Below, piece by piece: positions 32,888-41,484 of a DNA stretch of 49,658 bases; position 1 is the stretch's first letter, and each line of letters begins with the position of its first letter. The notes under the pieces were generated by a model. It searched no databases. It saw only the letters and a list, made by a program, of their open reading frames with translations, and was not told the DNA's origin. The translations under genes and the position numbers were made by a program. Origin of the DNA: Candidatus Paraprevotella stercoravium (GTDB taxonomy: Bacteria > Bacteroidota > Bacteroidia > Bacteroidales > Bacteroidaceae); assembly GCA_944320795.1 (NCBI GenBank), contig CALUIU010000023.1, positions 1-49,658 of the forward strand, given 5' to 3'.

Positions 32888-34649
32888 CCAGTTCCAGTCC
32901 GAACGCTTCTTTCAGTTTGAGAAGGTTCGGATTTTTTTTTGCCATATTCTGAAATTGTTCTCCTTTGGTGTAAACCTTGGTTACGGTTTCAGCTTCTGCC
33001 ACCCGTACCGTCATGGTCAGATTCCGGTGTTGTAGACGGTTCTGCATGTGGTTCTCGATTTTAGGGGCCATTTGCATCATGAACACTTTTACCTGTTCGT
33101 TGTTTACCGTAACTTCAAAATGATCGCCGTCGGTCAGCTTGGGCTGCATGATTTTCATGCGTTTGGCAATGGCTGTTTCCTCGCGCGGCAACAGGTTGGC
33201 AAACTCATGCCAGTAGAATACGAGCTGCTCCTCGGTGACAGGAGCATTCTCCTGTTGCACGTTCTTTTGTTGTGCGGCTCCGTATTGCGCCTGCATCTCG
33301 TTGCTCTCTGCCGCCTGGTCGGAGCGCTTGTGGATGGACAATCCAAGCTGTCCCATCTTGAGTTTGGGGATTTTGGGCTTGTTGTCATCGGTTTCGGGCA
33401 GCGGACTGCTTTTTGTTTGTGCCGGTTGAGGTGCGACAGAAACTGCGGGAGTCGGTTGCGGACGGGCAGCAACGGGTTTCTCGGCCTTTCCTTGAAATGC
33501 CGAGAATATGGGTTTTAAGATCTTTCCGGGCTTACGCCCGGAGCCGATTTCATCGTCTGAGGTGAGTTGGGCCAGTTGGATAAGAGTGATTTCCACCAAC
33601 AGTCGTTTGTTCTTGCTCACCTTGTAGTTCAGGTCGCAGTCATTGCACAATTTGATGGCCCGATAGAGTTGTGTCGGTTTCCATTTTTTTGCCTGCTCTT
33701 CGTAACGCTTGCGTATGGAGTCGCTCACTTCCAGCAACGGCAGGGTGATGGCATCCTGTGACACCATGAGATCCCGCAGGTGAGAAGCCAGGCCGCTGAT
33801 GAAGTGTCCGCCTTCGAATCCCTTTTTCAGAATCTCATTGAACAGCACCATGCAATCGGCTACCTTGTTTTCCAGGAAATATTCTGTCAGTCTGAAATAA
33901 TAGTCATAATCCAGTACGTTCAGATTTTCGAGGACTTTCTGATAAGTCAGATTTCCGTTCGTAAAACTGGCTGTCTGGTCGAAAATGGACAATGCGTCAC
34001 GCATTCCTCCGTCTGCTTTCTGGGCTATCAGATCAAGAGCCTCTACCTCATAGGTGATATTTTCCTTTTCGGCCACGTGCTTCAGATGCTCCACAGTGTC
34101 CTGAATGCTCATGCGGTTGAAGTCGTAAGTCTGGCAACGGCTCAGAATGGTAGGCAGAATCTTGTGTTTCTCCGTTGTCGCCAAAATAAAGATGACATGG
34201 GCGGGCGGTTCCTCCAAGGTCTTGAGGAACGCGTTGAAAGCCGCGGTAGAAAGCATGTGTACCTCGTCGATGATAAACACCTTGTACTTTCCGATCTGAG
34301 GCGGAATGTATACCTGTTCGATCAGCGTGCGGATATCTTCCACCGAGTTGTTGGATGCCGCGTCGAGTTCATGAATGTTTAATGAACGCTGTTCGTTGAA
34401 AGCCTTACATGACTCGCACTCGTTGCAAGCCTCATGATTCGGCAGAGGTGACAGACAGTTGATGGTTTTGGCAAAGATACGTGCACAGGTGGTTTTTCCA
34501 ACCCCTCGCGGTCCGCAGAACAGATAGGCGTGTGCCAGTTTGCCGCTGGCTATGGCATTCTTCAGCGTGGTGGTCAGTGCCTGCTGGCCAATCACGTCGT
34601 CAAAAGTAGACGGTCTGTATTTTCTTGCAGAAACAATATATTCTCCCAT
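32883..34649 (-). CDS. dnaX: DNA polymerase III subunit gamma/tau
   Basis: A 588-residue AAA+ clamp-loader subunit of the replicative polymerase. Walker A is GPRGVGKTT at 46-54, the zinc module is C65, C75, C78, C81 (NHEACNECESC), Walker B is DEVHML, and sensor 1 plus the arginine finger are in LATTEKHKILPTILSRC. After the clamp-loader core (to about 370) comes a variable Pro/Gln-rich linker and a C-terminal tau-like region of about 120 residues. A run of nine A near codon 570 could permit slippage, but only the last 17 residues would change. It converges on queF with 4 bases between stop codons. A -7 box lies at 34694-34701. Confidence 0.97.
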   Translation of the reverse strand: MGEYIVSARKYRPSTFDDVIGQQALTTTLKNAIASGKLAHAYLFCGPRGVGKTTCARIFAKTINCLSPLPNHEACNECESCKAFNEQRSLNIHELDAASNNSVEDIRTLIEQVYIPPQIGKYKVFIIDEVHMLSTAAFNAFLKTLEEPPAHVIFILATTEKHKILPTILSRCQTYDFNRMSIQDTVEHLKHVAEKENITYEVEALDLIAQKADGGMRDALSIFDQTASFTNGNLTYQKVLENLNVLDYDYYFRLTEYFLENKVADCMVLFNEILKKGFEGGHFISGLASHLRDLMVSQDAITLPLLEVSDSIRKRYEEQAKKWKPTQLYRAIKLCNDCDLNYKVSKNKRLLVEITLIQLAQLTSDDEIGSGRKPGKILKPIFSAFQGKAEKPVAARPQPTPAVSVAPQPAQTKSSPLPETDDNKPKIPKLKMGQLGLSIHKRSDQAAESNEMQAQYGAAQQKNVQQENAPVTEEQLVFYWHEFANLLPREETAIAKRMKIMQPKLTDGDHFEVTVNNEQVKVFMMQMAPKIENHMQNRLQHRNLTMTVRVAEAETVTKVYTKGEQFQNMAKKNPNLLKLKEAFGLELA

Positions 34650-34693
34650 GAAAAGATGATAGTCTTTGTTGATGAATCAGTTTTACTATTCTG

Positions 34694-34701
34694 CAAAAAT
34701 A
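34694..34701 (-). promoter_or_regulatory. -7 element for dnaX
   Basis: TATTTTTG followed by C on the minus strand, 45 bases before the dnaX start; -33 not evident. Confidence 0.45.
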
Positions 34702-34746
34702 CTAAAAAAGATGGCAACAGCATACTTTTTGTATTTTAAATATCAT

Positions 34747-34754
34747 TATCTTTG
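34747..34754 (+). promoter_or_regulatory. -7 element for the FtsB/DivIC gene
   Basis: TATCTTTG 34 bases before the start codon. TTTG at 34728-34731 is only 15 bases upstream, shorter than usual. Confidence 0.5.
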
Positions 34755-34788
34755 TCCCTATATTTAATAATGTGTTACTAACTGTTAT

Positions 34789-35109
34789 ATGGGAAATAAG
34801 GTACAGACAGCATGGGCATTTATTCGGAACCATAAATATGCCTGTGTTACTTTTGTCTTTCTTCTTATCATCGGAATCATTGATGAGAATTCGCTTTTAA
34901 GCCGATATCATAATATCAAGCAAATACGTGAAATGAAAGCGGAAATCAGAAATTATACAGAAAAGTATAATTATGATACGGAACGGCTTAATGAAATGAA
35001 TACGCAACCGGATGCGGTGAAACGCATCGCGCGGGAGCAATATTTCATGAAGACGGATAATGAAGATATTTTTGTGATCATGGAGGATACAGATGAAGAA
35101 GCTGAATAA
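34789..35109 (+). CDS. FtsB/DivIC-like septum formation protein
   Basis: A 106-residue bitopic membrane protein: a short cytoplasmic N-terminus, one membrane span (about 17-33), then a coiled coil (NIKQIREMKAEIRNYTEKYN, about 41-60) and a short periplasmic end with the EQYFMKTDNEDIFVI segment typical of FtsB/DivIC. Such proteins join FtsL and FtsQ at the division septum. The next gene starts inside its last codons (17-base overlap), so translation is probably coupled. Confidence 0.88.
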   Translation: MGNKVQTAWAFIRNHKYACVTFVFLLIIGIIDENSLLSRYHNIKQIREMKAEIRNYTEKYNYDTERLNEMNTQPDAVKRIAREQYFMKTDNEDIFVIMEDTDEEAE

Positions 35110-35464
35110 ATTTCAAAATGCGGTTTATATGCTCGGAGCCTTGTTGCTTCTGGTTGGAGCGTCTCTATACATTACTCGTTGGATAGGAGCCTTTTATATG
35201 TATACAGCGGGAGCCTGTTGTTTTTCTGTGATTCAGTTTATGGCTGGTTATGAAGGAAAGAACTGGATAGTGCGACGTTTGCGTCGTCAGCAATTGTTAG
35301 GCGCCTTGTTTTTACTGGCAACGGCTGTTGCCATGTCTATGAACACCTTTCATTATGGTTTTGCCCAGCGGAATGAATGGATGTTTACATTGTGTGTCGG
35401 TTGTGTGTTTCAGTTATACACTGCTTTTCGAATACCGGCAGAACTCGAAAAAGAAGGACATTGA
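35093..35464 (+). CDS. Small four-span membrane protein of unknown function
   Basis: A 123-residue protein with about four hydrophobic segments (around 10-28, 32-50, 67-85, 96-112) and a basic loop WIVRRLRRQQLL. No signature known to me. It overlaps the FtsB/DivIC gene by 17 bases and must be co-expressed with it, so a link to the envelope or division is possible but unproven. The high share of hydrophobic residues and the overlap argue for a real gene. Confidence 0.75.
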   Translation: MKKLNKFQNAVYMLGALLLLVGASLYITRWIGAFYMYTAGACCFSVIQFMAGYEGKNWIVRRLRRQQLLGALFLLATAVAMSMNTFHYGFAQRNEWMFTLCVGCVFQLYTAFRIPAELEKEGH

Positions 35465-35506
35465 ATCCAAACGGGTTTGTATAATAATTAAAATTCGATA
35501 ATAAAT

Positions 35507-35537
35507 TTTCAGGCGTGGTCAAATGCTTGTATCTTTG
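35507..35537 (+). promoter_or_regulatory. Promoter for the DUF4369 lipoprotein
   Basis: TTTC (35507-35510), 19 bases, TATCTTTG (35530-35537). It puts the transcript start near 35543, which excludes the ATG at 35523. Confidence 0.6.
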
Positions 35538-35567
35538 AATGATGAAGATAATATGCAGATGTTTGAT

Positions 35568-36284
35568 ATGAGGAAATTTTTCGCTTTTTTGGCTGTGCCA
35601 CTCGCCTTGTTTTCCTGTTCCAAGCAATATATAATACAAGGAAATTCTACTGTTCAGAGTTTGGATGGGAAAATGCTTTACCTGAAAACGCTGAAGGATA
35701 ATCAGCTGGTGAATGTTGATTCGTGTGAGGTGATACACGGTCAGTTCGAGTTCTCCGGAACTTGGGATTCTACGATGATGGTAAATCTTTTTATGGATGA
35801 TGAGAGTATTATGCCTCTGGTACTCGAAGAAGGAAATGTGCAGATCCATATTGATCATGCAGAGCAGTCGGTTACCGGAACTCCATTGAATGATACCTTA
35901 TATTCTTTTATTCACGAGAAGAGCAGGATAGACAATCAGATAGCGGAGCTGTCTCATAAGGAAAGCCAGATGATTATGGATGGGATGGATCATGATGAAA
36001 TCCTGAAGATTTTAAATGAGGAGGCGGCTCGCCTGAATCAGAAAAATGATTCCTTGGTTATCGGTTTTATATCTAAAAATTTTGATAATGTTCTTGGTCC
36101 CGGTGTGTTTATGATTTTGACCAGTTCATTTCCATATCCGATCATTACTCCACAGATTGATTCTCTGATGTCTATCGCGACACCATATTTTCAGAATAAC
36201 AGTTATGTGAAGGAATACATGAAGCTGGCTACTGAAAACATGGAACTGATGAAAGAGCGTAGAGATGCCGGATTAGGATTCTGA
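35568..36284 (+). CDS. DUF4369-like lipoprotein
   Basis: A 238-residue predicted lipoprotein: MRKFFAFLAVPLALFSC gives a lipobox with cysteine at residue 17. The first 100 residues form a beta-rich domain (GKMLYLKTLKDNQLVNVDSCEV, GQFEFSGTWDS, PLVLEEGNVQIHI) like DUF4369, which in Bacteroidetes often precedes a thioredoxin domain; here the rest is helical with no CxxC, so it is a DUF4369 protein without the redox part. Starts at 35523 and 35553 are also in frame; the first precedes the transcript start and the third gives the cleanest signal peptide. A strong terminator follows. Confidence 0.78.
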   Translation: MRKFFAFLAVPLALFSCSKQYIIQGNSTVQSLDGKMLYLKTLKDNQLVNVDSCEVIHGQFEFSGTWDSTMMVNLFMDDESIMPLVLEEGNVQIHIDHAEQSVTGTPLNDTLYSFIHEKSRIDNQIAELSHKESQMIMDGMDHDEILKILNEEAARLNQKNDSLVIGFISKNFDNVLGPGVFMILTSSFPYPIITPQIDSLMSIATPYFQNNSYVKEYMKLATENMELMKERRDAGLGF

Positions 36285-36296
36285 TTATTCTGTAAC

Positions 36297-36350
36297 AAAC
36301 AAAAATGCCCGCAGCAAGGATCATTCCTTCTGCGGGCATTTTTGTTGTTT
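36297..36350. terminator. Bidirectional terminator
   Basis: CAAAAATGCCCGCAG (36300-36314) pairs with CTGCGGGCATTTTTG (36330-36344), with a further AAGGA/TCCTT pairing inside; A and T runs on the outside let it serve both the DUF4369 gene and the opposing plsC-like operon. Confidence 0.9.
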
Positions 36351-36370
36351 TATATTCCTGCCAACGTTCG

Positions 36371-37126
36371 TTAAGCTTGTGTTTCGTGATGCTTTTTATA
36401 TTTCTCCGGCAGGGCTGATTCTATGGCTGTATAAGATTTCTCCATAGTTGTCTTGATATCCTCAATGCCTTTTCCACAAGGAGGTATCGGGGCATGAATG
36501 GTCATAATCAGTTTGTGGCGGCGCACGAAAGAAAAGCCGGCAGTGCGGGGAAGTATTTCGAACGAGCCGTCAATGGTAACCGGAACAATCGGCAGCTGCA
36601 GTTCGTCAGCCAACTGGTAGGCTCCCTTTTTGAAAGGGATCATGCAACCGTCGTAAGTGCGTGCGCCTTCCGGAAAGACAACCAGTGAGGTACCCTCTTT
36701 CAGAATCTCACGGGCCTTACTATAGGTTTCCTGTATTTTTTTCGGTCCGGATTTGTCTACAAATATATGACGGGCGCTTTCACAGGCTTTGCCTACGAGG
36801 AAGATTTTCCGCAGGGACTTTTTCATCATCCATTTGAAATTTCTGCCCAAATATCCGTAGATGAGGAAAATGTCAAATGAACCCTGATGATTGGCGGTGA
36901 ATACATAAGATGTTTTCTTGTCCAAGTGTTCTCTGCCACGTACTTCTACAGGAATAAGCAGAACATTACAGATAATCATGGACCATATTTTGCCGGGATA
37001 ATATCCCCAAAAATGAGCGCTTCCAATCCATGAACCGATGATTGTGACGATAGCTGTAAGTGCGGTGCATACCAAAAGTATGGGCAGTGCGATGCATAAC
37101 TGATAGATCTTATAAATGATATTCAT
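36371..37126 (-). CDS. 1-acyl-sn-glycerol-3-phosphate acyltransferase (PlsC-like)
   Basis: A 251-residue membrane-bound acyltransferase. The catalytic HX4D motif is NHQGSFD (H80, D85), the glycerol-phosphate-binding motif is FPEGART near 155-161, and VPVTIDGS is the third block. One N-terminal membrane segment (about 8-33) anchors it. It should acylate lysophosphatidic acid in phospholipid synthesis; related enzymes acylate other lipids. It is the last gene of a minus-strand run, 39 bases after the metallophosphoesterase. Confidence 0.9.
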   Translation of the reverse strand: MNIIYKIYQLCIALPILLVCTALTAIVTIIGSWIGSAHFWGYYPGKIWSMIICNVLLIPVEVRGREHLDKKTSYVFTANHQGSFDIFLIYGYLGRNFKWMMKKSLRKIFLVGKACESARHIFVDKSGPKKIQETYSKAREILKEGTSLVVFPEGARTYDGCMIPFKKGAYQLADELQLPIVPVTIDGSFEILPRTAGFSFVRRHKLIMTIHAPIPPCGKGIEDIKTTMEKSYTAIESALPEKYKKHHETQA

Positions 37127-37165
37127 GAGTCTTGACTTTTTATGGCTGCAAAATTAATGTTTTTT

Positions 37166-38338
37166 TTATTTACAGTGTAATGTTATGACATTTATTTCTG
37201 GCCATGCGCCGAAACGGAAAGGTATGAGGGCGCCTCCTATACCCAGACTCACATGGAGTCCGCGGGATTTTTCCAGGTACATGCCTTTCCATTCGGGGTA
37301 CAGATATTGGGCCGGCGACCAGTTTCCGATCATGAATTGCATACCGTGGGTATGGCCCGATAATGTGAGTTGTATATCAGTGGTAGGCAGTACCTTACGT
37401 TTCCAATGGCTTGGATCATGGCTGAGTAAAAGTTTAAATAGTGGGCCGCTCTGATTCACTCCTTCCAAAGCTTTCTGCAGATCTCCCCGTTCCGGGAAGG
37501 GCGGTTTTCCGTCATTCTCTACTCCCAGAATGACAATGCTGTCCTGTCCCCGGTGAATTACCTTGTGCTCATTTTGAAGCAGGTTCCATCCCATCTTTCT
37601 TTGTAAGTCAAGCATTTCATGGAATTTTTTGGATTTTTCCAACGGAGTCATGTATTTGGCGTAAGTCATGTAGTCATGATTACCCAAAATGGAGAAAACC
37701 CCGTCCTTGGCTTTCAGTCTGCTTAATTCATCGACAAAAGGATAAAGCTCGGTAACGTCCGTACTCACCAGGTCGCCTGTAAAACAGATAGCATCGGCAT
37801 GTTGGGCATTGATGGTGCGCACCAGTTCATTGATAAACTCCGGATGAGTTTTCATACTGGTGAGATGTAGGTCACTGATTTGGACGATTTTATAGCCGTC
37901 AAATTCTTTGGGGAGTGCCTCCGACTGGAATTCGCTTTTCTGTATTTTCAGGTGTGTGGGGCCGAATGACAAGCCACAGATCATCATACAGAATACGGCA
38001 AATCCGGCTGTGAAGCTGATCGGCGTATTGGCTTTCCGGTAGGGAGGAAATATCAGGCCAATCAGTTTTCCAATAAGGGACACAAGTGTATAAGTTGTTT
38101 TAGGAAGAGCCAGAAGCATATAGGCCGAAAAATAAAGAACGATGGCGTCCATGTTCTCGGGAGTAAGACTCTCTGTATAAGTGAGCCAGACGGCAAAGAA
38201 CAGGAGTAGGGCTGTAGGTCCCCAGAATGTCACCTTGGCCCACCGGGGAATGGTGGGCTTGCGCAGATGCCAATAATAGATGTATATATCTGGCAACAGA
38301 CAGGTGAGCAACAGTAATGGTAATATTCTTAATATCAT
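37166..38338 (-). CDS. Membrane-anchored metallophosphoesterase (YkuE-like)
   Basis: A 390-residue calcineurin-like phosphoesterase. Four hydrophobic segments fill the first 125 residues, then the metal site follows: D156-H158 in ISDLHLTS, GDL at 188-190, GNHD at 219-222, LLSHDP, and SGHTHGMQ near the C-terminus. The layout is that of YkuE-type enzymes, reported for some members to remove UDP from UDP-2,3-diacylglucosamine or similar lipids. Substrate here is unknown. It lies between the MetH activation protein (13 bases) and the PlsC-like gene, probably in one operon. Confidence 0.9.
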   Translation of the reverse strand: MILRILPLLLLTCLLPDIYIYYWHLRKPTIPRWAKVTFWGPTALLLFFAVWLTYTESLTPENMDAIVLYFSAYMLLALPKTTYTLVSLIGKLIGLIFPPYRKANTPISFTAGFAVFCMMICGLSFGPTHLKIQKSEFQSEALPKEFDGYKIVQISDLHLTSMKTHPEFINELVRTINAQHADAICFTGDLVSTDVTELYPFVDELSRLKAKDGVFSILGNHDYMTYAKYMTPLEKSKKFHEMLDLQRKMGWNLLQNEHKVIHRGQDSIVILGVENDGKPPFPERGDLQKALEGVNQSGPLFKLLLSHDPSHWKRKVLPTTDIQLTLSGHTHGMQFMIGNWSPAQYLYPEWKGMYLEKSRGLHVSLGIGGALIPFRFGAWPEINVITLHCK

Positions 38339-38351
38339 AGTATAAATCTCG

Positions 38352-39275
38352 CTATAGGTTTGCTGCTAAAAACTTACGGATATATTCAACCGGTTTGCCT
38401 TTTCGCCGGGCATAATCTTGAAGCTGGTCTTCTCCGATCTTTCCCACAGCAAAATATTGTGACTTAGGGTGAGCCAGTATTAGTCCGCTGACCGAAGCGT
38501 GCGGAATCATGGCACCGGTTTCGGTGATGCGGATTCCGATCCGGCTGAAATCGAGCCAAGCGTCCAAGTCAAAATTCGTACTCTGGTCGGGCAAGGACGG
38601 ATAACCTACGGCCGGCCGGATTCCCTGAAAACGCTCTAAAAGCAGTTCCTTGATGGAGAGTTCTTCATCAGGTGCATACCCCCAATAGGTTTTCCGTACT
38701 TCTTCATGCATTTTTTCAACGGATGCTTCCGCCAATCGGTCGGCCAGTGTCTGGCAGAGCATGTGGGCAAACGGATCGTAATCCTCATCTTTTTCGTAAA
38801 GATGTTCTATAGCTTCGTCCACAGTGGCACAGAAGACTCCTACTTTATCGGGAATTCCATGTGCGATAGGCCGTACATAATCGGAAAGGCAAAGGAACGG
38901 ACCCTCTGTTTTTTTCTGTTGCTGACGAAGCAAAGGAAGACGGAATTCCTTCTTTTGTTCTTCTTCTCCTGACCAAAACACCAGATTGTCTCCATCGGAA
39001 TTTGCGTCATACAGTCCGAAACGTACATAACTGTGGTAAGTGGCATCCAGTTTGGTCAGCATCTGGCGTGCATCATCATACAGACGTATGGCCTCGGTAG
39101 CCCGTGGCTTTTCTTCTTCGGGAAACTGGTTCAACCATCCGGCTCTACATCCGGCACAATCATGAATGTCGGCTATGCCGGCAAAGCGCGGAGGAAATCC
39201 CCAGGCATGGAAGAAATAAATCCAATTGATGTAGGGGATGACATCACGCAAGTGGTAAGTTATTGTTTGTATCAT
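38352..39275 (-). CDS. Stand-alone methionine synthase activation domain protein
   Basis: A 307-residue cytoplasmic protein equal to the AdoMet-binding activation domain at the C-terminus of cobalamin-dependent methionine synthase (MetH). The AdoMet motif RPAVGYPSLPD is at 220-230, preceded by LAEASVEKMHEEVRKTYWGY (about 181-200), both hallmarks. In E. coli this domain supports reductive remethylation of oxidised cobalamin. As a separate gene it implies a MetH elsewhere lacking this domain (inference). Its start overlaps pyrC by four bases, so it is translationally coupled to a pyrimidine gene. Confidence 0.9.
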   Translation of the reverse strand: MIQTITYHLRDVIPYINWIYFFHAWGFPPRFAGIADIHDCAGCRAGWLNQFPEEEKPRATEAIRLYDDARQMLTKLDATYHSYVRFGLYDANSDGDNLVFWSGEEEQKKEFRLPLLRQQQKKTEGPFLCLSDYVRPIAHGIPDKVGVFCATVDEAIEHLYEKDEDYDPFAHMLCQTLADRLAEASVEKMHEEVRKTYWGYAPDEELSIKELLLERFQGIRPAVGYPSLPDQSTNFDLDAWLDFSRIGIRITETGAMIPHASVSGLILAHPKSQYFAVGKIGEDQLQDYARRKGKPVEYIRKFLAANL

Positions 39276-40636
39276 CTTTCAAATGTCAGGGCTTTTCCTC
39301 TATATTGTTCGTCAATTTGTCCGTTCTGATAAAGCAGGTGTCCGTTGCAGAAGGTATATTTCACTTTCCAGTTAAAGGTGTGACCTTCGAGCGGGCTCCA
39401 TCCGCATTTGCTGAGAATGCAGTCGGTGGTTACGGTCCAGGGTAGTTCCGGTTGTACCAGAACCAGATCCGCAAAATAGCCTTTACGTATAAAGCCTCGG
39501 CGGGAAATGTCGAACAGAGTTGCCGGTCCGTGGGCCATTAAGTCAACAACACGTTTCAAAGGAAGAACTCCCTGGTCTGCCAGTTCGAGCATACAGTTCA
39601 GAGAGAACTGTACCATCGGCATACCGGAAACCGCTTTCACACAGCCACCGTTCTTTTCCTGAAGCAGATGAGGTGCATGGTCAGTACCAACCACGTCGAT
39701 ACGGCCGTCGGTCAGAGCCTGACGTAGGGCATCCCGGTCGGCCGAAGTCTTGATGGCAGGATTGCATTTGATGCGTGTCCCCAGTGTCTTGTAGTCATCC
39801 TGAGTATACATCAGATGTGCTACGCAAGCTTCTCCGGTAATCTGTTTACGGGTATGTCCGCTGTAAGTGTTGTCCAAGGCCTCGTTAGAAAGCAGATCCA
39901 GTTCACGGGCTGTGGATATATGGGCAATATGCAGACGTGCTCCTGTTTCACGGGCCAGGGAAACAGCCAGTGCCGATGAACGGTAGCATGCTTCTTCACT
40001 GCGGATTTCCGGATGATGTTCTACTGAAGGGTCTTCGCCATAAAGTTCCTTGCAACGGTTCAGATTCTGACTGATGATGCCGGAATCCTCACAATGTGTC
40101 ATAATCAGCATGGGCGATTTCCGGAAAACTTCATATAAAGCCTCTTTCTGGTCTACAAGCATGTTGCCGGTGCTGCTACCCATAAACAGCTTTACACCGC
40201 AAATCTTTTTAGGGTCCAACTGCGGAAGCAGGTCTGCATTATTGTTGGTGGCTCCGAAAAAGAAAGAATAATTCACCCGGCTTTTTTCGGCGGCCAGATG
40301 GAATTTCTCCTCCAAATTTTCCAGATTGGTGGTCAACGGCTTCACATTCGGCATATCCATAAAGGAGGTTACACCACCTGCGGCGGCAGCCCGGCTTTCC
40401 GATTCTATATCAGCCTTGTGGGTGAGTCCCGGTTCGCGGAAGTGAACATGGTCATCAATGACTCCGGGGAGCAGGTACATGCCTGATGCGTCAACGGTCT
40501 GATCTGCATCATCCGGCAGAAGGTTTTCGTCTGTTCCCTCAAATATTTCTGCTATCTGTTCGTTCTCAATCAGTACAGAACCGGGATTTTGTTTTCCTTC
40601 GTTTACAATTATCGCGTTTTTTATTAATATTTTCAT
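39272..40636 (-). CDS. pyrC: Dihydroorotase
   Basis: A 454-residue class I dihydroorotase of the amidohydrolase superfamily, which closes N-carbamoyl-aspartate to dihydroorotate in pyrimidine synthesis. The metal site starts with DDHVHFREPG (H63, H65); MTHCED and IAHIST supply further histidines and GTDHAPH carries the catalytic aspartate. GVKLFMGSSTGNM is in the middle. Length fits class I (about 430-450). It opens a four-gene minus-strand run and overlaps the following gene by four bases. Allantoinase is a relative, but the residues favour dihydroorotase. Confidence 0.92.
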   Translation of the reverse strand: MKILIKNAIIVNEGKQNPGSVLIENEQIAEIFEGTDENLLPDDADQTVDASGMYLLPGVIDDHVHFREPGLTHKADIESESRAAAAGGVTSFMDMPNVKPLTTNLENLEEKFHLAAEKSRVNYSFFFGATNNNADLLPQLDPKKICGVKLFMGSSTGNMLVDQKEALYEVFRKSPMLIMTHCEDSGIISQNLNRCKELYGEDPSVEHHPEIRSEEACYRSSALAVSLARETGARLHIAHISTARELDLLSNEALDNTYSGHTRKQITGEACVAHLMYTQDDYKTLGTRIKCNPAIKTSADRDALRQALTDGRIDVVGTDHAPHLLQEKNGGCVKAVSGMPMVQFSLNCMLELADQGVLPLKRVVDLMAHGPATLFDISRRGFIRKGYFADLVLVQPELPWTVTTDCILSKCGWSPLEGHTFNWKVKYTFCNGHLLYQNGQIDEQYRGKALTFER

Positions 40637-40664
40637 TGTTGTTATTGGTATTTAATGTTTACCG

Positions 40665-40672
40665 CAAATTTA
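40665..40672 (-). promoter_or_regulatory. -7 element for pyrC operon
   Basis: TAAATTTG followed by C on the minus strand, 28 bases before the pyrC start. No standard -33. Confidence 0.5.
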
Positions 40673-40757
40673 TAAAAAACTTTGGAGAAATGGGGATAAA
40701 CCGTTTATTTTGCCAACTAAAATTATATTAATGTTTTAAGATTAACAGACACAAACA

Positions 40758-41318
40758 ATGAAGAAGTTATTTGTTACCGCCATGTTTGGCTTGATCCTGG
40801 CCAGTATCCCGGTTTTTGCATGTACCGGAAGCCAGAAACAAAATGTGCAGCAAACAGACGCTGATAAGGATGGGTATATTGTTCGCGTAGGACAGGAAGC
40901 CCCCGATTTTACCATTTTGTATACAGACGGCAGCAAGAAAAAGCTTTCAGATTTAAGGGGTAAGGTCGTGATGTTGCAGTTTACGGCCAGTTGGTGTGGA
41001 GTCTGCCGTGAGGAAATGCCTTTTATAGAAAAAGATATCTGGCAGAAACATAAAGATAATCCTGATTTTGTTTTGTTGGGAATAGACCGTGATGAGCCGG
41101 TGGAAACCGTAGAGAAGTTCCGTAAATCTACCCAGGTAACTTACCCGTTGACTTTGGATCCCGGGGCAGACATCTTTGGTCTGTTTGCCTTGAAGCAGAG
41201 CGGTATTACGAGAAATATTCTCATAGACAAGGATGGTAAAATTGTCATGCTGACACGCCTTTTCAATGAAGAGGAATTCGGCCAGCTGGTACAGAAAATA
41301 GACAGCCTTTTGAAATAG
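40758..41318 (+). CDS. TlpA-like thioredoxin-fold lipoprotein
   Basis: A 186-residue exported protein with a thioredoxin fold. The signal ends in IPVFAC with a possible lipidated cysteine at 22. The redox site is WCGVC with cysteines 80 and 83, and the cis-proline position carries Thr (SGITRN) instead of the usual Pro, which may change specificity. The RVGQEAPDFTILYTDGSKKKLSDLRGK lead-in is of the AhpC/TSA-TlpA type. It lies next to a cysteine-rich exported protein. No clear promoter motif was found in the 120 bases upstream. Confidence 0.88.
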   Translation: MKKLFVTAMFGLILASIPVFACTGSQKQNVQQTDADKDGYIVRVGQEAPDFTILYTDGSKKKLSDLRGKVVMLQFTASWCGVCREEMPFIEKDIWQKHKDNPDFVLLGIDRDEPVETVEKFRKSTQVTYPLTLDPGADIFGLFALKQSGITRNILIDKDGKIVMLTRLFNEEEFGQLVQKIDSLLK

Positions 41319-41484
41319 TCCGTTTCTGAAAAATCCGATTCTTTTCAAAAAAATTGATAGTCTGCTTAAACCTTTTCTTTTTTGTCTTGTCCTAATGATG
41401 TAATTGCTTCACGGCAGGATTTTGGTACCGACTTGCTTTGAGGCGATGTAATAAACCAGATTGTTTATTTAAAATACGACAGAT

